Shown piece by piece: positions 1-7,141 of a stretch of 17,260 nt of DNA. Origin of the DNA: Desulfobacteraceae bacterium. GTDB taxonomy: Bacteria; Desulfobacterota; Desulfobacteria; Desulfobacterales; Desulfosalsimonadaceae. Position 1 is the first letter of the stretch; every line of letters starts with the position of its first letter. Position numbers and translations under genes: made by a program. The stretch covers positions 1 through 17,260 of the forward strand of contig JAGGYV010000273.1 in assembly GCA_021162325.1 (NCBI GenBank), written 5' to 3'. The notes under the pieces were generated by a model, which saw only the letters and a program-made list of their open reading frames with translations, searched no databases and was not told the DNA's origin.

Positions 1-113
1 GGTTTTCGTTCAGGCACTACATAGAACATTGAGCGTAGATGCTTATCTCTGATTTTTGTGTTTTTGGGGCAAACTTTTTTAAAAACTCAAAAAGTATGAA
101 GTGCCTAAAGTGA

Positions 114-195
114 CTAAAGTTATGGACTGCGCAAAAAACGCGATCATTTTTAAAATAAAAATTAAAAATGCCGAAGGCATTAACCATAACTTTAG
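114..195. repeat. Inverted repeat, 12-bp perfect arms
   Basis: CTAAAGTTATGG at 114-125 is the exact reverse complement of CCATAACTTTAG at 184-195. The arms continue outward (GTGA at 110-113 against TCAC at 197-200) with one unpaired base. The interior is very AT-rich and contains the small GC-capped hairpin described as a terminator. Just before the left arm the motif CTAAAGTGACTAAAGT forms a short direct repeat. The layout resembles a short non-autonomous palindromic element. Whether it recurs elsewhere in the genome cannot be seen here. Confidence 0.55.
148..183 (-). terminator. Minus-strand intrinsic terminator candidate
   Basis: Read on the minus strand, AATGCC-TTC-GGCATT (181 to 167) forms a perfect 6-bp stem with a 3-base loop. 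It is followed directly by a T-rich tail (TTTAATTTTTATTTT). This is the arrangement of a factor-independent terminator. The plus strand has no T-run after the hairpin, so the orientation is minus. The only candidate gene it could serve is the 46-codon ORF at 243-383. Confidence 0.5.
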
Positions 196-242
196 CTCAC
201 CTTAAACGTTAGCTCATTTTTAACTTTTCCGGTTTATCCGGG

Positions 243-383
243 TTAGGTAATATTTATGTAACTTCTCAATAAGTCCGGGCAAAACGATCGTTCCAGGAAT
301 CGGCCTCCAATGATTTCAATTAGTTGTAGCAACGATGGTCGTAAGCCGCCCAGACTTATTGAGAAGTTACGATTTAACTCCAT
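243..383 (-). CDS. Possible 46-residue mini-gene inside an inverted-repeat element
   Basis: On the minus strand a strong Shine-Dalgarno sequence (AAGGAGGTG) sits four bases ahead of an ATG at 383. It opens a 46-codon frame that ends in TAA at 243-245, and a plausible terminator follows about 60 bases on. The predicted peptide begins MELNRNFSISLGG and has a hydrophobic middle (LLQLIEIIGG). I recognise no family. Both arms of the 23-bp inverted repeat (258-280 and 348-370) lie inside the frame. Two readings are open. It may be a real small gene. Or the ribosome site and first four codons may be the stump of an older gene into which a miniature inverted-repeat element inserted. Codon content gives no firm decision. 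Confidence 0.3.
   Translation of the reverse strand: MELNRNFSISLGGLRPSLLQLIEIIGGRFLERSFCPDLLRSYINIT
258..370. repeat. 113-bp element with 23-bp terminal inverted repeats (MITE-like)
   Basis: GTAACTTCTCAATAAGTC at 258-275 is exactly reverse-complemented at 353-370. The match extends inward to 23 bp (258-280 / 348-370) with one mismatch. The 67-base interior carries no gene of its own. Long terminal inverted repeats around a short interior are typical of miniature inverted-repeat elements or transposon remnants. I see no clear target-site duplication in the flanks, so mobility is inferred from shape only. Confidence 0.6.
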
Positions 384-656
384 AACACCTCCTTGAGATA
401 CTGATTTTACCAATGATACAGAACTTTTTTAAATCCATTTTCCGCATAAATATATAAAATTTAAATATTTGAAAAATATTGCCAGATCCGCAGGGTTTGT
501 TTACGTCCTGTCAGCCTGAATTCATGGCACATTCTGTAATTTTTGAATTTCAATATCTGTTTTTTTCTTTTCCTGTCAATATTCACCCATCCCTCAGTGT
601 GTGTTTTTTGAAAGATTCTCCCGCTTATGGATCATGAGCAAAATCGGATAAAGGAC

Positions 657-683
657 TTGACCTGTTTCCAAAACTTATATAAA
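657..683 (+). promoter_or_regulatory. Weak sigma70-like promoter candidate upstream of the porin
   Basis: TTGACC (657-662) and TATAAA (678-683) are separated by 15 bases, two short of the ideal spacing. The site would leave an untranslated leader of almost 400 bases before the porin start, so it may not be the porin promoter. It is a motif match only. Confidence 0.22.
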
Positions 684-831
684 AGCACTCCCTTGGTAAA
701 ATTAACGCAGGCAGACAATTCAAATCGATGTGTACTAAATAAGATGCATGCTTTCAATCAAAAATAGAAAAATACGGGGTTCAAATGGAAACACACGTTT
801 CCGGCCTGTAAAATCATCTCTTCCTTCAATT

Positions 832-852
832 TTTTTTACACAATGTAAAAAA
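832..852. promoter_or_regulatory. Palindrome TTTTTTACA-CAA-TGTAAAAAA
   Basis: A perfect 9-bp inverted repeat with a 3-base spacer, about 220 bases upstream of the porin start. The symmetric core TTTACA-N3-TGTAAA has the form of a dimeric regulator operator. As RNA it would be a weak AU-rich hairpin. I cannot assign a regulator. Confidence 0.35.
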
Positions 853-1070
853 CCTGGCACAAATAGCTTTCCGATAAGCATCACATCTTTTTATCATCTT
901 GCATAACTATTCGTTTTATCTACCTTTTTTAAAAGTATATATTTTATGCATTTTGGAATAATATATGCATTATCTCCTCGCAGACCTTGTTAAGGGAGCT
1001 GTTTATGGAAAAGAATGAGCCCATCACACAACTTAAAATAATAACCCTATTATTTAAGGAGATTATGCCC

Positions 1071-2678
1071 ATGAAAAATTTAAGCTGTGTAATTTTTTTA
1101 TTGATCCTGGCAATGAGTATCACTGCTCAGGCTGAAACCGGGAAGAATTATTTAGAAACTTCCAACTCTATTAACGCAGTATCCAACTCTGACCTGCTCG
1201 CTGAAACAGGCACCAACCCGAAGCTGGACGCCGAAACCCCTGCAATTGATACGGATTATTCCGAACCCCCCTGCCTCACCAGGCTGAGAAAAAAGAAAAA
1301 AAAACCCACCAAAGTATATAAATGGACGGGCTATGGGAAAATGCGATTTCCAGAAGATTACACTGATTTAAAGGATCTTAAAACAATTCCAAAGCGTGAT
1401 TTTTTAGACGGATTGAAATACATTGCCCTTAATGATGCCGGCGACTGGTATGTCAGCTTCGGCGGCCAGGCCCGTTGGCGTTTTGATAGTTTTCGCAACT
1501 ATAACTTTGGTAAAAAAATTCCCAATGATGACAATTATTTTCTCCAGCGGTATTTTGCTCATGCGGATGTGCATATGGGAAACCATTTCCGGGTGTTCAC
1601 GGAACTCAAAAGCGCGTTTGTCAATGAATACGATCTGGCGGGCGGACCGCGTCCGGCATCCTTGCATAATGAAATTGATGTGCACAGTGTTTTTGCAGAC
1701 ATTACACTGGAGCTGACCGATGACCTGGGCCTCCTGCTTCGGGGCGGCCGCTGGGAAATGAATTATGGGGTTGGTCGTATTTTTGGTTGCCGGAACTGGT
1801 CCCAGCTGCGGCGGCCGCTTGACGGCGTTAAAATACATCTGGCGTATAACCAGGATTGGTGGATTGAAGGTTTTTGGGCCAACTGGGTTGAGGTTAAAAA
1901 ATACAAATTTTTTAATGACGCCAACTATGATATGGAAATATGGGGGGCTTATGCGCATATTGACCAGAAATCCGGCCTGCCGTTTAACTTTGAAACATAT
2001 GTTCTGGCAAAAGACAAGCTTGATACCGCTAATGGCGATGACCGTCGCACGACGGTCGGGGGACGTATCTTCGGCGGCATTGAAGGCCTCAGCCTGTGTT
2101 ACGATATTGAAGGCGGGTACCAGTTTGATTACAGTGGGGATGTGAATGTTTCCGCTGGTTTTTTTGCCATTGAAAGTTCGTATACGTTCAAGACGGTCAA
2201 AACAACGCCATGGGTCACCATCGGGTTTGACTGGGCGTCCGGCGATAGTGATCCGACGGATGACAAAATTAAAACCTTTGAAGGTGTATCCCCTTATGGC
2301 CATTACTACTTTGGCTATATAGATGAATTCGGCCGCCAGAACATCATCAGCCCCTGGGCGAGCATTGGGTGCAAGCCCTTTAAGAACCTGACCACCACGG
2401 TCTTCGGGCACTGGTTCTGGGCGGATGAAAGCGAAGACGGCATCTACAGTCCCTGCAACTGCACCAAAACATTGCGGACTGGCGGCGAGGATGTGAATAA
2501 TTATATTGGATTTGAGCTTGATTTGTACGCCAAATACAAATTCAATCACCACCTGATTGGCCTGGTGGGGTACGGCTATCTGTGGGCCGGCAGTTATGTG
2601 GATGAAACCGCTGCAAACAACGGTGGCGCAGCTGACAATATCCAGCGCGTGGTTGCCCAACTGCAATTTACTTTCTAA
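1071..2678 (+). CDS. Outer-membrane beta-barrel porin, alginate-export (AlgE-like) family
   Basis: Predicted outer-membrane channel of the alginate_exp superfamily. From M1071 the protein has 535 residues. It starts with a clear Sec signal peptide (MKNLSCVIFLLILAM, cleavage after TAQA), then a low-complexity linker with a run of five lysines. After that comes a long series of alternating aromatic strands. Family-like segments are YFLQRYFAHADVHMGNHFRVF, LLLRGGRWEMNYGVGRIFG, LDGVKIHLAY and GDDRRTTVGGRIFGG, and the chain ends in the outer-membrane pattern QLQFTF. The frame opens upstream at 987. I chose 1071 because AAGGAG (1056-1061) lies nine bases ahead and the signal peptide then begins properly; ATG at 1065 is also possible. 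Substrate is unknown: family membership does not show alginate transport. It stands alone, between repeat-rich gaps. Confidence 0.85.
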   Translation: MKNLSCVIFLLILAMSITAQAETGKNYLETSNSINAVSNSDLLAETGTNPKLDAETPAIDTDYSEPPCLTRLRKKKKKPTKVYKWTGYGKMRFPEDYTDLKDLKTIPKRDFLDGLKYIALNDAGDWYVSFGGQARWRFDSFRNYNFGKKIPNDDNYFLQRYFAHADVHMGNHFRVFTELKSAFVNEYDLAGGPRPASLHNEIDVHSVFADITLELTDDLGLLLRGGRWEMNYGVGRIFGCRNWSQLRRPLDGVKIHLAYNQDWWIEGFWANWVEVKKYKFFNDANYDMEIWGAYAHIDQKSGLPFNFETYVLAKDKLDTANGDDRRTTVGGRIFGGIEGLSLCYDIEGGYQFDYSGDVNVSAGFFAIESSYTFKTVKTTPWVTIGFDWASGDSDPTDDKIKTFEGVSPYGHYYFGYIDEFGRQNIISPWASIGCKPFKNLTTTVFGHWFWADESEDGIYSPCNCTKTLRTGGEDVNNYIGFELDLYAKYKFNHHLIGLVGYGYLWAGSYVDETAANNGGAADNIQRVVAQLQFTF

Positions 2679-2698
2679 AATATTCAGATAAAATCAAC

Positions 2699-2757
2699 TC
2701 CGGGTCAGCGCTTGTGGTTTGCCATTTAAAGATATGGGCCACATGCGCCGGCCCGGA
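2699..2757. repeat. Long interrupted hairpin after the porin gene
   Basis: Arms pair as TCCGGG (2699-2704) with CCCGGA (2752-2757), GCGC (2708-2711) with GCGC (2745-2748), and TGTGG (2713-2717) with CCACA (2739-2743). Symmetric internal mismatches separate them and the loop is 21 bases. It begins 20 bases after the porin stop and could stabilise or end the transcript. No T-run follows, so it is not a standard intrinsic terminator. Confidence 0.5.
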
Positions 2758-2818
2758 ATCCAACCCATTGATATCTTGCCGTTCATCTCACCAGATTTTT
2801 ATAATATCAAAATTGACC

Positions 2819-2887
2819 TTTTAAAATGATAGATAAGTTATTTTTTTCATACAGTGGTGATTCGTCACCATGAAAAGCTTTTTACGA
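2819..2887 (-). repeat. Dispersed palindromic repeat, copy A
   Basis: About 69 bp matching the copies at 5409-5475, 14837-14903 and 14925-14983; it lies in the orientation opposite to the last two. The centre is a perfect hairpin TGGTGA-TTCG-TCACCA (2855-2870). One flank carries CTTTTTACGA and the other a TGATAGATAAGTTATTT segment. It is non-coding and lies between the porin and the Fe-S protein gene. Confidence 0.8.
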
Positions 2888-2906
2888 AGCCATCAAAATT
2901 ATCCGA

Positions 2907-2961
2907 TTGACAGAATAAACGGGTTTAATTTAGCATTAATAAATTTAATTGTGTATATAAT
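2907..2961 (+). promoter_or_regulatory. Sigma70-like promoter region for the Fe-S oxidoreductase
   Basis: A perfect -35 box TTGACA (2907-2912) is followed after 18 bases by TAGCAT (2931-2936). A perfect -10 box TATAAT also occurs at 2956-2961 but lacks a good -35. Either could start a transcript 45-90 bases before the gene at 3006. The rest of the 327-base gap holds the hairpin and repeat copy A. Confidence 0.4.
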
Positions 2962-3005
2962 GAATTCATTTCCCCCTTGCCATAGGATAATCAGAATAAT
3001 CTGAC

Positions 3006-4304
3006 ATGAAAGACCTATATCATTTTCCAATAATGCCGGATTCCGCAAATCAGCCCATACGGCTGGCGCTGAGGGAGCAGGTGGCACTGGTTCTGGACGC
3101 GTGCGTTAAGTGCCCGAAATGCATGGCCGAATGCGCATTTTTAAAAAAATACGGAACACCCAAGGCATTTGCCGATGCCTGCAACCCTTCCGACAAAAAC
3201 TGGCTGTTGCTGGCCTATGAATGCAGCTTGTGCGGACTGTGCGCGTCCGTATGCCCGGTCGATCTCAACCCGGCGGCGATGTTTCTGGAAATGCGCAGGG
3301 AAGCTGTGGACCGTGGCTTTGCCCCTTCCCCTGAGCACAAGATCATAATGGATTATGAACAACGAGGGGCTTCAAAAAGATATTCTTATTACAGCCTGCC
3401 CAGAGGTTGCCATACCGTGCTGTTCCCTGGATGCACCCTCCCCGGAACCCGACCGGATTCAACCATTTCACTTTATCGGCATTTAAAAACAGCAGACCCC
3501 AATCTGGGGATTGTGCTCGACTGTTGCTGTAAACCGTCCCATGACCTGGGCCGACAGGCATTTTTTGAAGCCATGTTTAACGAGATGAAATCGTACCTCA
3601 TCGATCATGATATAAAAACAATCATTGCCGCATGCCCGAACTGCTTTCAGGTATTTAAAGAATACGGCAAACCGCTGGAAGTCATCATGGCTTGCGAATC
3701 TCTTTTAAAACAAGACCTTCCAAAAGCCAGCCAGCCGATTGGCACACGGGTTATTTCTATTCACGACCCCTGTGTACTCCGGAATGAAACATCCATTCAC
3801 CAGGCGATCAGAAAGCTGGCCAAAGCCAGAGGGTTTGTCATTTCGGAAATGATCCATTCCAGGGAGCATTCAATGTGTTGCGGGGAAGGCGGATCGGTGG
3901 GATTTGTGACAAAAAACTTTTCTGAGCAATGGGGAGAGAACTGCCGGCAAGAAGTAACCGGGCGGCGGCTGTTAACATATTGCGCGGGCTGCGCCAACAA
4001 ATTGAACAAAAAAGTACCGACTGATCATATTCTTGACGTGATATTCAATCCATCCGCTGTGTCCACCGCAACATATCGCGTTTCCAAAGCCCCGTGGACC
4101 TACCTGAACAGACTTAAATTGAAAAGATATTTAAAAAAAAATCACCCGGCGGCCGTCAAACGGGAGCGAGAATTTTTCGTCAGTACCACCTCCAGTAAAA
4201 AACGTTCCAGGCAAGCCTTTTTATTTCCGATACGCTTTTTGTTTAATTTATATTGTTTATGCCGACAATTGTTCAAAACTTTTATGCAAAAAAAGAAACC
4301 TTGA
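3006..4304 (+). CDS. (Fe-S)-binding oxidoreductase, HdrD/GlpC-like (two 4Fe-4S, two CCG domains)
   Basis: 432 residues. Two four-cysteine [4Fe-4S] motifs sit near the N-terminus (C33, C36, C39, C43 and C73, C76, C79, C83). Two cysteine-rich CCG domains follow. The first uses C143, the triplet C173-C175 and C210/C213. The second uses C256, C291-C292 (MCCGEGG) and C326/C329. This is the layout of the heterodisulfide reductase subunit D / GlpC / lactate-oxidation Fe-S protein family, which passes electrons between a dehydrogenase or thiol substrate and a membrane acceptor. After the second CCG domain the chain runs on about 100 residues, ending in a basic, hydrophobic tail (residues 398-432) that could hold it to the inner membrane face. 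No flavoprotein or HdrABC partner is adjacent, so its electron partners are unknown. The ribosome site is weak; ATG at 3033 is a possible alternative start. Confidence 0.82.
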   Translation: MKDLYHFPIMPDSANQPIRLALREQVALVLDACVKCPKCMAECAFLKKYGTPKAFADACNPSDKNWLLLAYECSLCGLCASVCPVDLNPAAMFLEMRREAVDRGFAPSPEHKIIMDYEQRGASKRYSYYSLPRGCHTVLFPGCTLPGTRPDSTISLYRHLKTADPNLGIVLDCCCKPSHDLGRQAFFEAMFNEMKSYLIDHDIKTIIAACPNCFQVFKEYGKPLEVIMACESLLKQDLPKASQPIGTRVISIHDPCVLRNETSIHQAIRKLAKARGFVISEMIHSREHSMCCGEGGSVGFVTKNFSEQWGENCRQEVTGRRLLTYCAGCANKLNKKVPTDHILDVIFNPSAVSTATYRVSKAPWTYLNRLKLKRYLKKNHPAAVKREREFFVSTTSSKKRSRQAFLFPIRFLFNLYCLCRQLFKTFMQKKKP

Positions 4305-4348
4305 TACAAAAATTCAGAGATTAAATAAAAACCGTTACACTCAAATTT

Positions 4349-4475
4349 GATGGCGTCGTTAAAAATCCCATCTACTGCGTTGTAGCAGTTTTTCAGCCAC
4401 TCAAGATACTACATGTATGATTTCTTGCCTGAAAAACCACTACGCCTTGTATATGGAACTTTTAACTTAGCCATC
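4349..4475. repeat. 127-bp imperfect palindrome (REP/MITE-like)
   Basis: The outer ends GATGGC (4349-4354) and GCCATC (4470-4475) are complementary. Pairing continues inward with mismatches (GTTAAAA / TTTTAAC, TTTTTCAG / CTGAAAAA) to a central TACATGTA (4410-4417). The element fills most of the gap between the Fe-S and rhodanese genes and has no gene of its own. Transcribed, it would form a long imperfect stem. I have the impression that similar sequences recur between genes in Desulfobacterales, but only one copy is in this window. Confidence 0.7.
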
Positions 4476-4521
4476 CCAATATTTTTTACGAGAGCATCAG
4501 ATTTATCAAGTGAGAAAAAAA

Positions 4522-5406
4522 ATGCCGCAGAAAATCGTAAAAGAAAAAAAATACCGCAAGCACAAAAATATATTAATAAATTTGTTCATAATATTCTCAT
4601 ATATTTTGATAATGAACAATTCTGTATGTGCTGCCGACCTGGGCCTGATTGAAGCGGATCAAGTGCATGACGAATCTGATGAATGGATCATTATTGATGC
4701 GCGTCCTGAAAGCATCTGGCAAAAGGGACACATCCCCGGCGCCCATTCATTATGGTGGGAAAATTTTGTTAACACCGGTGACGAAGAGTCGCCTTTCCGG
4801 ATTCTACCGCCCGAAAAGTTTGCTGCCGCCCTGGGCGCTATGGGTATCAGCAAAACAACGTCCATTGCCGTTTATGGTGATGCGGGTAAAAGCTGGGGAG
4901 GGGAAGGCTGGGCTTGCTGGGTGCTGATATGGCTGGGACACGAAGGACCTGTCCGATTACTAAACGGTGGCATCCAGGCCTGGACCGAACACCAATATCC
5001 GGTAACATCCGAGCATCCGAAAAAAAACAAAAAACCAGCAGTCTACGAATTTCAGATTAACCAGTCGATTCTGATCCATGCAGTTGATATCCAAAAAGAT
5101 ATGAACCAATACCAGTTGATTGATACCCGTTCAACGTTTGAATGGCTGAAAGGCCACCTGCCGAAAGCCGTTCACATTTCATGGAAAAAATTTTATAAGG
5201 GGAAAAACCGAATCCCGCTTACCCCGGAAAAAACGATCGCACTCTTGCGGAAAAACGGAATTGATACCAATAAACCAATCGTATACTATTGCAGCAGCGG
5301 GCTTCGATGCTCATACCCCTGGATGGTACACGAACTGGCCGGGCTGCCGACCGCCATCAATTTTGATGGCGGTATGGCCGACTGGGAATCCACCTCTTTC
5401 CGATAA
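4522..5406 (+). CDS. Exported two-domain rhodanese-like sulfurtransferase
   Basis: Thiosulfate/3-mercaptopyruvate sulfurtransferase-type protein, 294 residues from ATG 4522. A lysine-rich start and hydrophobic stretch (ILINLFIIFSYILIM) ending NNSVCA-ADL form a signal peptide, so it should act in the periplasm. The N-terminal rhodanese domain (about 45-160) has VYGDAGKSWGG where a catalytic loop would be and no cysteine there, the usual structural copy. The C-terminal domain (about 185-294) carries the active loop CSSGLRCS with nucleophile C257, plus the family segment LIDTRSTFEWLKGHLP. GTG at 4510 is an alternative start; ATG 4522 is preferred for the AAGTGAG ribosome site eight bases upstream. 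It probably moves sulfane sulfur to a thiol acceptor; the donor is unknown. Downstream it converges on the sigma54 regulator. Confidence 0.85.
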   Translation: MPQKIVKEKKYRKHKNILINLFIIFSYILIMNNSVCAADLGLIEADQVHDESDEWIIIDARPESIWQKGHIPGAHSLWWENFVNTGDEESPFRILPPEKFAAALGAMGISKTTSIAVYGDAGKSWGGEGWACWVLIWLGHEGPVRLLNGGIQAWTEHQYPVTSEHPKKNKKPAVYEFQINQSILIHAVDIQKDMNQYQLIDTRSTFEWLKGHLPKAVHISWKKFYKGKNRIPLTPEKTIALLRKNGIDTNKPIVYYCSSGLRCSYPWMVHELAGLPTAINFDGGMADWESTSFR

Positions 5407-5408
5407 TA

Positions 5409-5475
5409 TTTGGAATAATAGACAAATTGTTTACTGATACAGTGGTAATACATCCCCACGAAAAACTTTTTACGG
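5409..5475 (-). repeat. Dispersed palindromic repeat, copy B (degenerate)
   Basis: Reverse complement matches copy C along its length (CCGTAAAAAG... ACCACTGTAT ... TTGTCTATTATT), but the central hairpin is worn down to GTGG/CCAC. It fills the whole 63-base gap between the two convergent genes. It also runs into the regulator gene: the TAA stop at 5470-5472 is part of the conserved CGTAAAAAG edge of the repeat. Confidence 0.7.
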
Positions 5476-6873
5476 TTTTGCTGTGGGAATATCCCATTTT
5501 TTCATATATTTCCAGATAGCCGCCCGGCTGACCCCCACCTGCCTGCCGACCTCGGCCTTATTCCAGTTGCTGGCTTCCAGTATTTCAAGCAGAAATTCCC
5601 TTGTCATTTTTTTTTTTGTCGTCCCGGTATTTTCATCCGTTTCATGTAATTTTGCAGAATCCAGGAGATATTCCATTCGACGAATTTCAACCGGAAGGTC
5701 AAAAATATCAATATGTTCAGTTTCACACAAAACAAACGCATGTTCAATGGCATTTTCGAGCTCACGCACATTGCCAGGCCAGTTGTAATCCAGCAGAATC
5801 CGCATTGCAGCGTGACTGACACCGGCAATATGTTTGCCTGTTTTATTATTCTGCAATTTGATAAAATGACTGATCAGAATTGAAATATCCTTTTTTCTTT
5901 CCCGCAACGGCGGAATATTTATTGGAAACACTTTAAGGCGGTAATACAGATCCTCACGAAACCGGCCCTGCTGAACAAGGCTGTACAAATCCCTGTTTGT
6001 GGCCGTAATGATCCGAATATCAATTTTACGTTTTTTCGATTCCCCTACCCGCTCCAGTTCCCGCTCCTGGACAACACGAAGCAGCTTCACCTGGATAAAC
6101 GGACTTATCTCTCCGATCTCATCTAAAAACAGGGTGCCGCCTTCTGCTGCCTCAAACCGCCCTATTCGATCACGAACCGCACCGGTAAACGCACCTTTTA
6201 CATGCCCGAAGAGTTCGCTTTCCAAAAGAGATTCTGAAAGCGCACTGCTGTTGACGGTTAAAAAAGGCATATCTGAACGGCTGCTGTTGTAGTGCACAGC
6301 ACCGGCAACAAGTTCTTTTCCGGTGCCGCTCTCCCCCTGGACGAGAATGGTGGCATCACTTGACGCTGCAGCCTTGATGGTGGAAAACACCCGCTGCATG
6401 GTGTTGCTTTTTCCAATAATATTATCAAATCGATAAATTGCACCCATCCTCCGATTGGCTTCCTCCGCTTCCTGCCGGGCCTTGTGAAGCTCCGTCAAAT
6501 TGGTCACAGTCTCCACAACACCTTTAACAACACCGGTTTTATCTTTAAGAATCCGTGCGCTTTTGATTACCGGCACATCATTTCCGTTTTTATGTTTTAA
6601 AAAACATTCCTTTCCGTCAATGCGCTCGTGTTTGTAGATTCCGCACTCGATGATGCCCGCCGGACAGAATTTATTGAAACAACGGTTAAAATTAAGTAAA
6701 GAGCAGGATTTTCCCACAGCTTCTTCGGGTGTGTAGCCTGTTATCGCCGCCATTGCCGGATTCCATGACGTAATTATCCCGTTTTCATCAAGGGTAAATA
6801 CACCATCTGCCATTGATTCCAGTAGCAGGTGCTCAAATTCAGAATTAAACCCATCAAAAATATGAGGTTGCAT
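5470..6873 (-). CDS. PAS-domain sigma54-dependent transcriptional activator (AAA+, Fis HTH)
   Basis: Enhancer-binding protein of 467 residues from ATG 6873. Order: PAS sensor (about 15-125), short linker helix, AAA+ sigma54-interaction domain (about 150-375), Fis-type helix-turn-helix (about 425-462). Visible motifs are Walker A GESGTGKE (180-187), the sigma54-contact loop GAFTGA (227-232), Walker B GGTLFLDEIGE (245-255), arginine-finger region FREDLYYRL, and NWPGNVRELENAIEHA. The PAS domain carries C57, C65, C70, C77 and C90, which suggests a redox or metal-responsive sensor. There is no receiver domain, so it is not an ordinary two-component regulator. A TTG at 6903 is in frame, but ATG 6873 has AAAGGA six bases upstream. 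It is divergent from the thioredoxin group, which has a -24/-12-like site, and is the likely local regulator by position. Confidence 0.9.
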   Translation of the reverse strand: MQPHIFDGFNSEFEHLLLESMADGVFTLDENGIITSWNPAMAAITGYTPEEAVGKSCSLLNFNRCFNKFCPAGIIECGIYKHERIDGKECFLKHKNGNDVPVIKSARILKDKTGVVKGVVETVTNLTELHKARQEAEEANRRMGAIYRFDNIIGKSNTMQRVFSTIKAAASSDATILVQGESGTGKELVAGAVHYNSSRSDMPFLTVNSSALSESLLESELFGHVKGAFTGAVRDRIGRFEAAEGGTLFLDEIGEISPFIQVKLLRVVQERELERVGESKKRKIDIRIITATNRDLYSLVQQGRFREDLYYRLKVFPINIPPLRERKKDISILISHFIKLQNNKTGKHIAGVSHAAMRILLDYNWPGNVRELENAIEHAFVLCETEHIDIFDLPVEIRRMEYLLDSAKLHETDENTGTTKKKMTREFLLEILEASNWNKAEVGRQVGVSRAAIWKYMKKWDIPTAKP

Positions 6874-6956
6874 GACATATCCTTTGTAATCCGTATTTTC
6901 CAAATATTCAGACGATCATAAAATTTATATTAACATGAAACACTAAAAACCGCAAC

Positions 6957-6980
6957 CGTAGCGCAACCCGTAGCGCAACC
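6957..6980. repeat. Tandem 12-bp direct repeat between divergent genes
   Basis: CGTAGCGCAACC occurs twice without a gap (6957-6968 and 6969-6980), preceded by a partial copy (CGCAACC). It lies about 85 bases upstream of the regulator start and about 165 bases upstream of the candidate sigma54 promoter. That spacing would suit an activator-binding site, but the repeat is direct rather than palindromic, so this role is a guess. Confidence 0.45.
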
Positions 6981-7141
6981 TTTTGGATTGAGTGGTACCA
7001 GAACAAAGATGCTCCCCGTTTCAACACCTGCCTAAAAATACCCTTTAATTTTTTTATGCCTTCAATTTTATATAATATTTCAGATAATTATTCATAGAGT
7101 AATATCGCATGGCGACGTAAAAATACCATTTAAGATATATA

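Larger units (their letters stand above)
1..1070. other. Long AT-rich intergenic stretch with repeat elements
   Basis: More than 1 kb without a convincing long gene. It holds a 12-bp inverted repeat (114-195), a minus-strand terminator, a 23-bp inverted-repeat element (258-370) that doubles as a 46-codon mini-ORF, a weak sigma70-like site (657-683) and a 9-bp palindrome (832-852). The first ~60 bases show no recognisable gene end. The rest is AT-rich with no further structure that I can support. Confidence 0.6.

Noticed and set aside
855..870. TGGCAC upstream of the porin as a sigma54 promoter
   Set aside because: The -24 half matches but at the required spacing the -12 bases are GCTTT, not TTGC.
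1404..2666. 420-codon minus-strand frame across the porin gene
   Set aside because: It lies wholly antisense to the porin, whose signal peptide, strand pattern and terminal phenylalanine are clear. The antisense product has no family-like features.
4413..4652. 79-codon plus-strand frame overlapping the rhodanese start
   Set aside because: Its first part is inside the 127-bp palindrome and its second part is out of frame with the signal peptide of the rhodanese, which is well supported.
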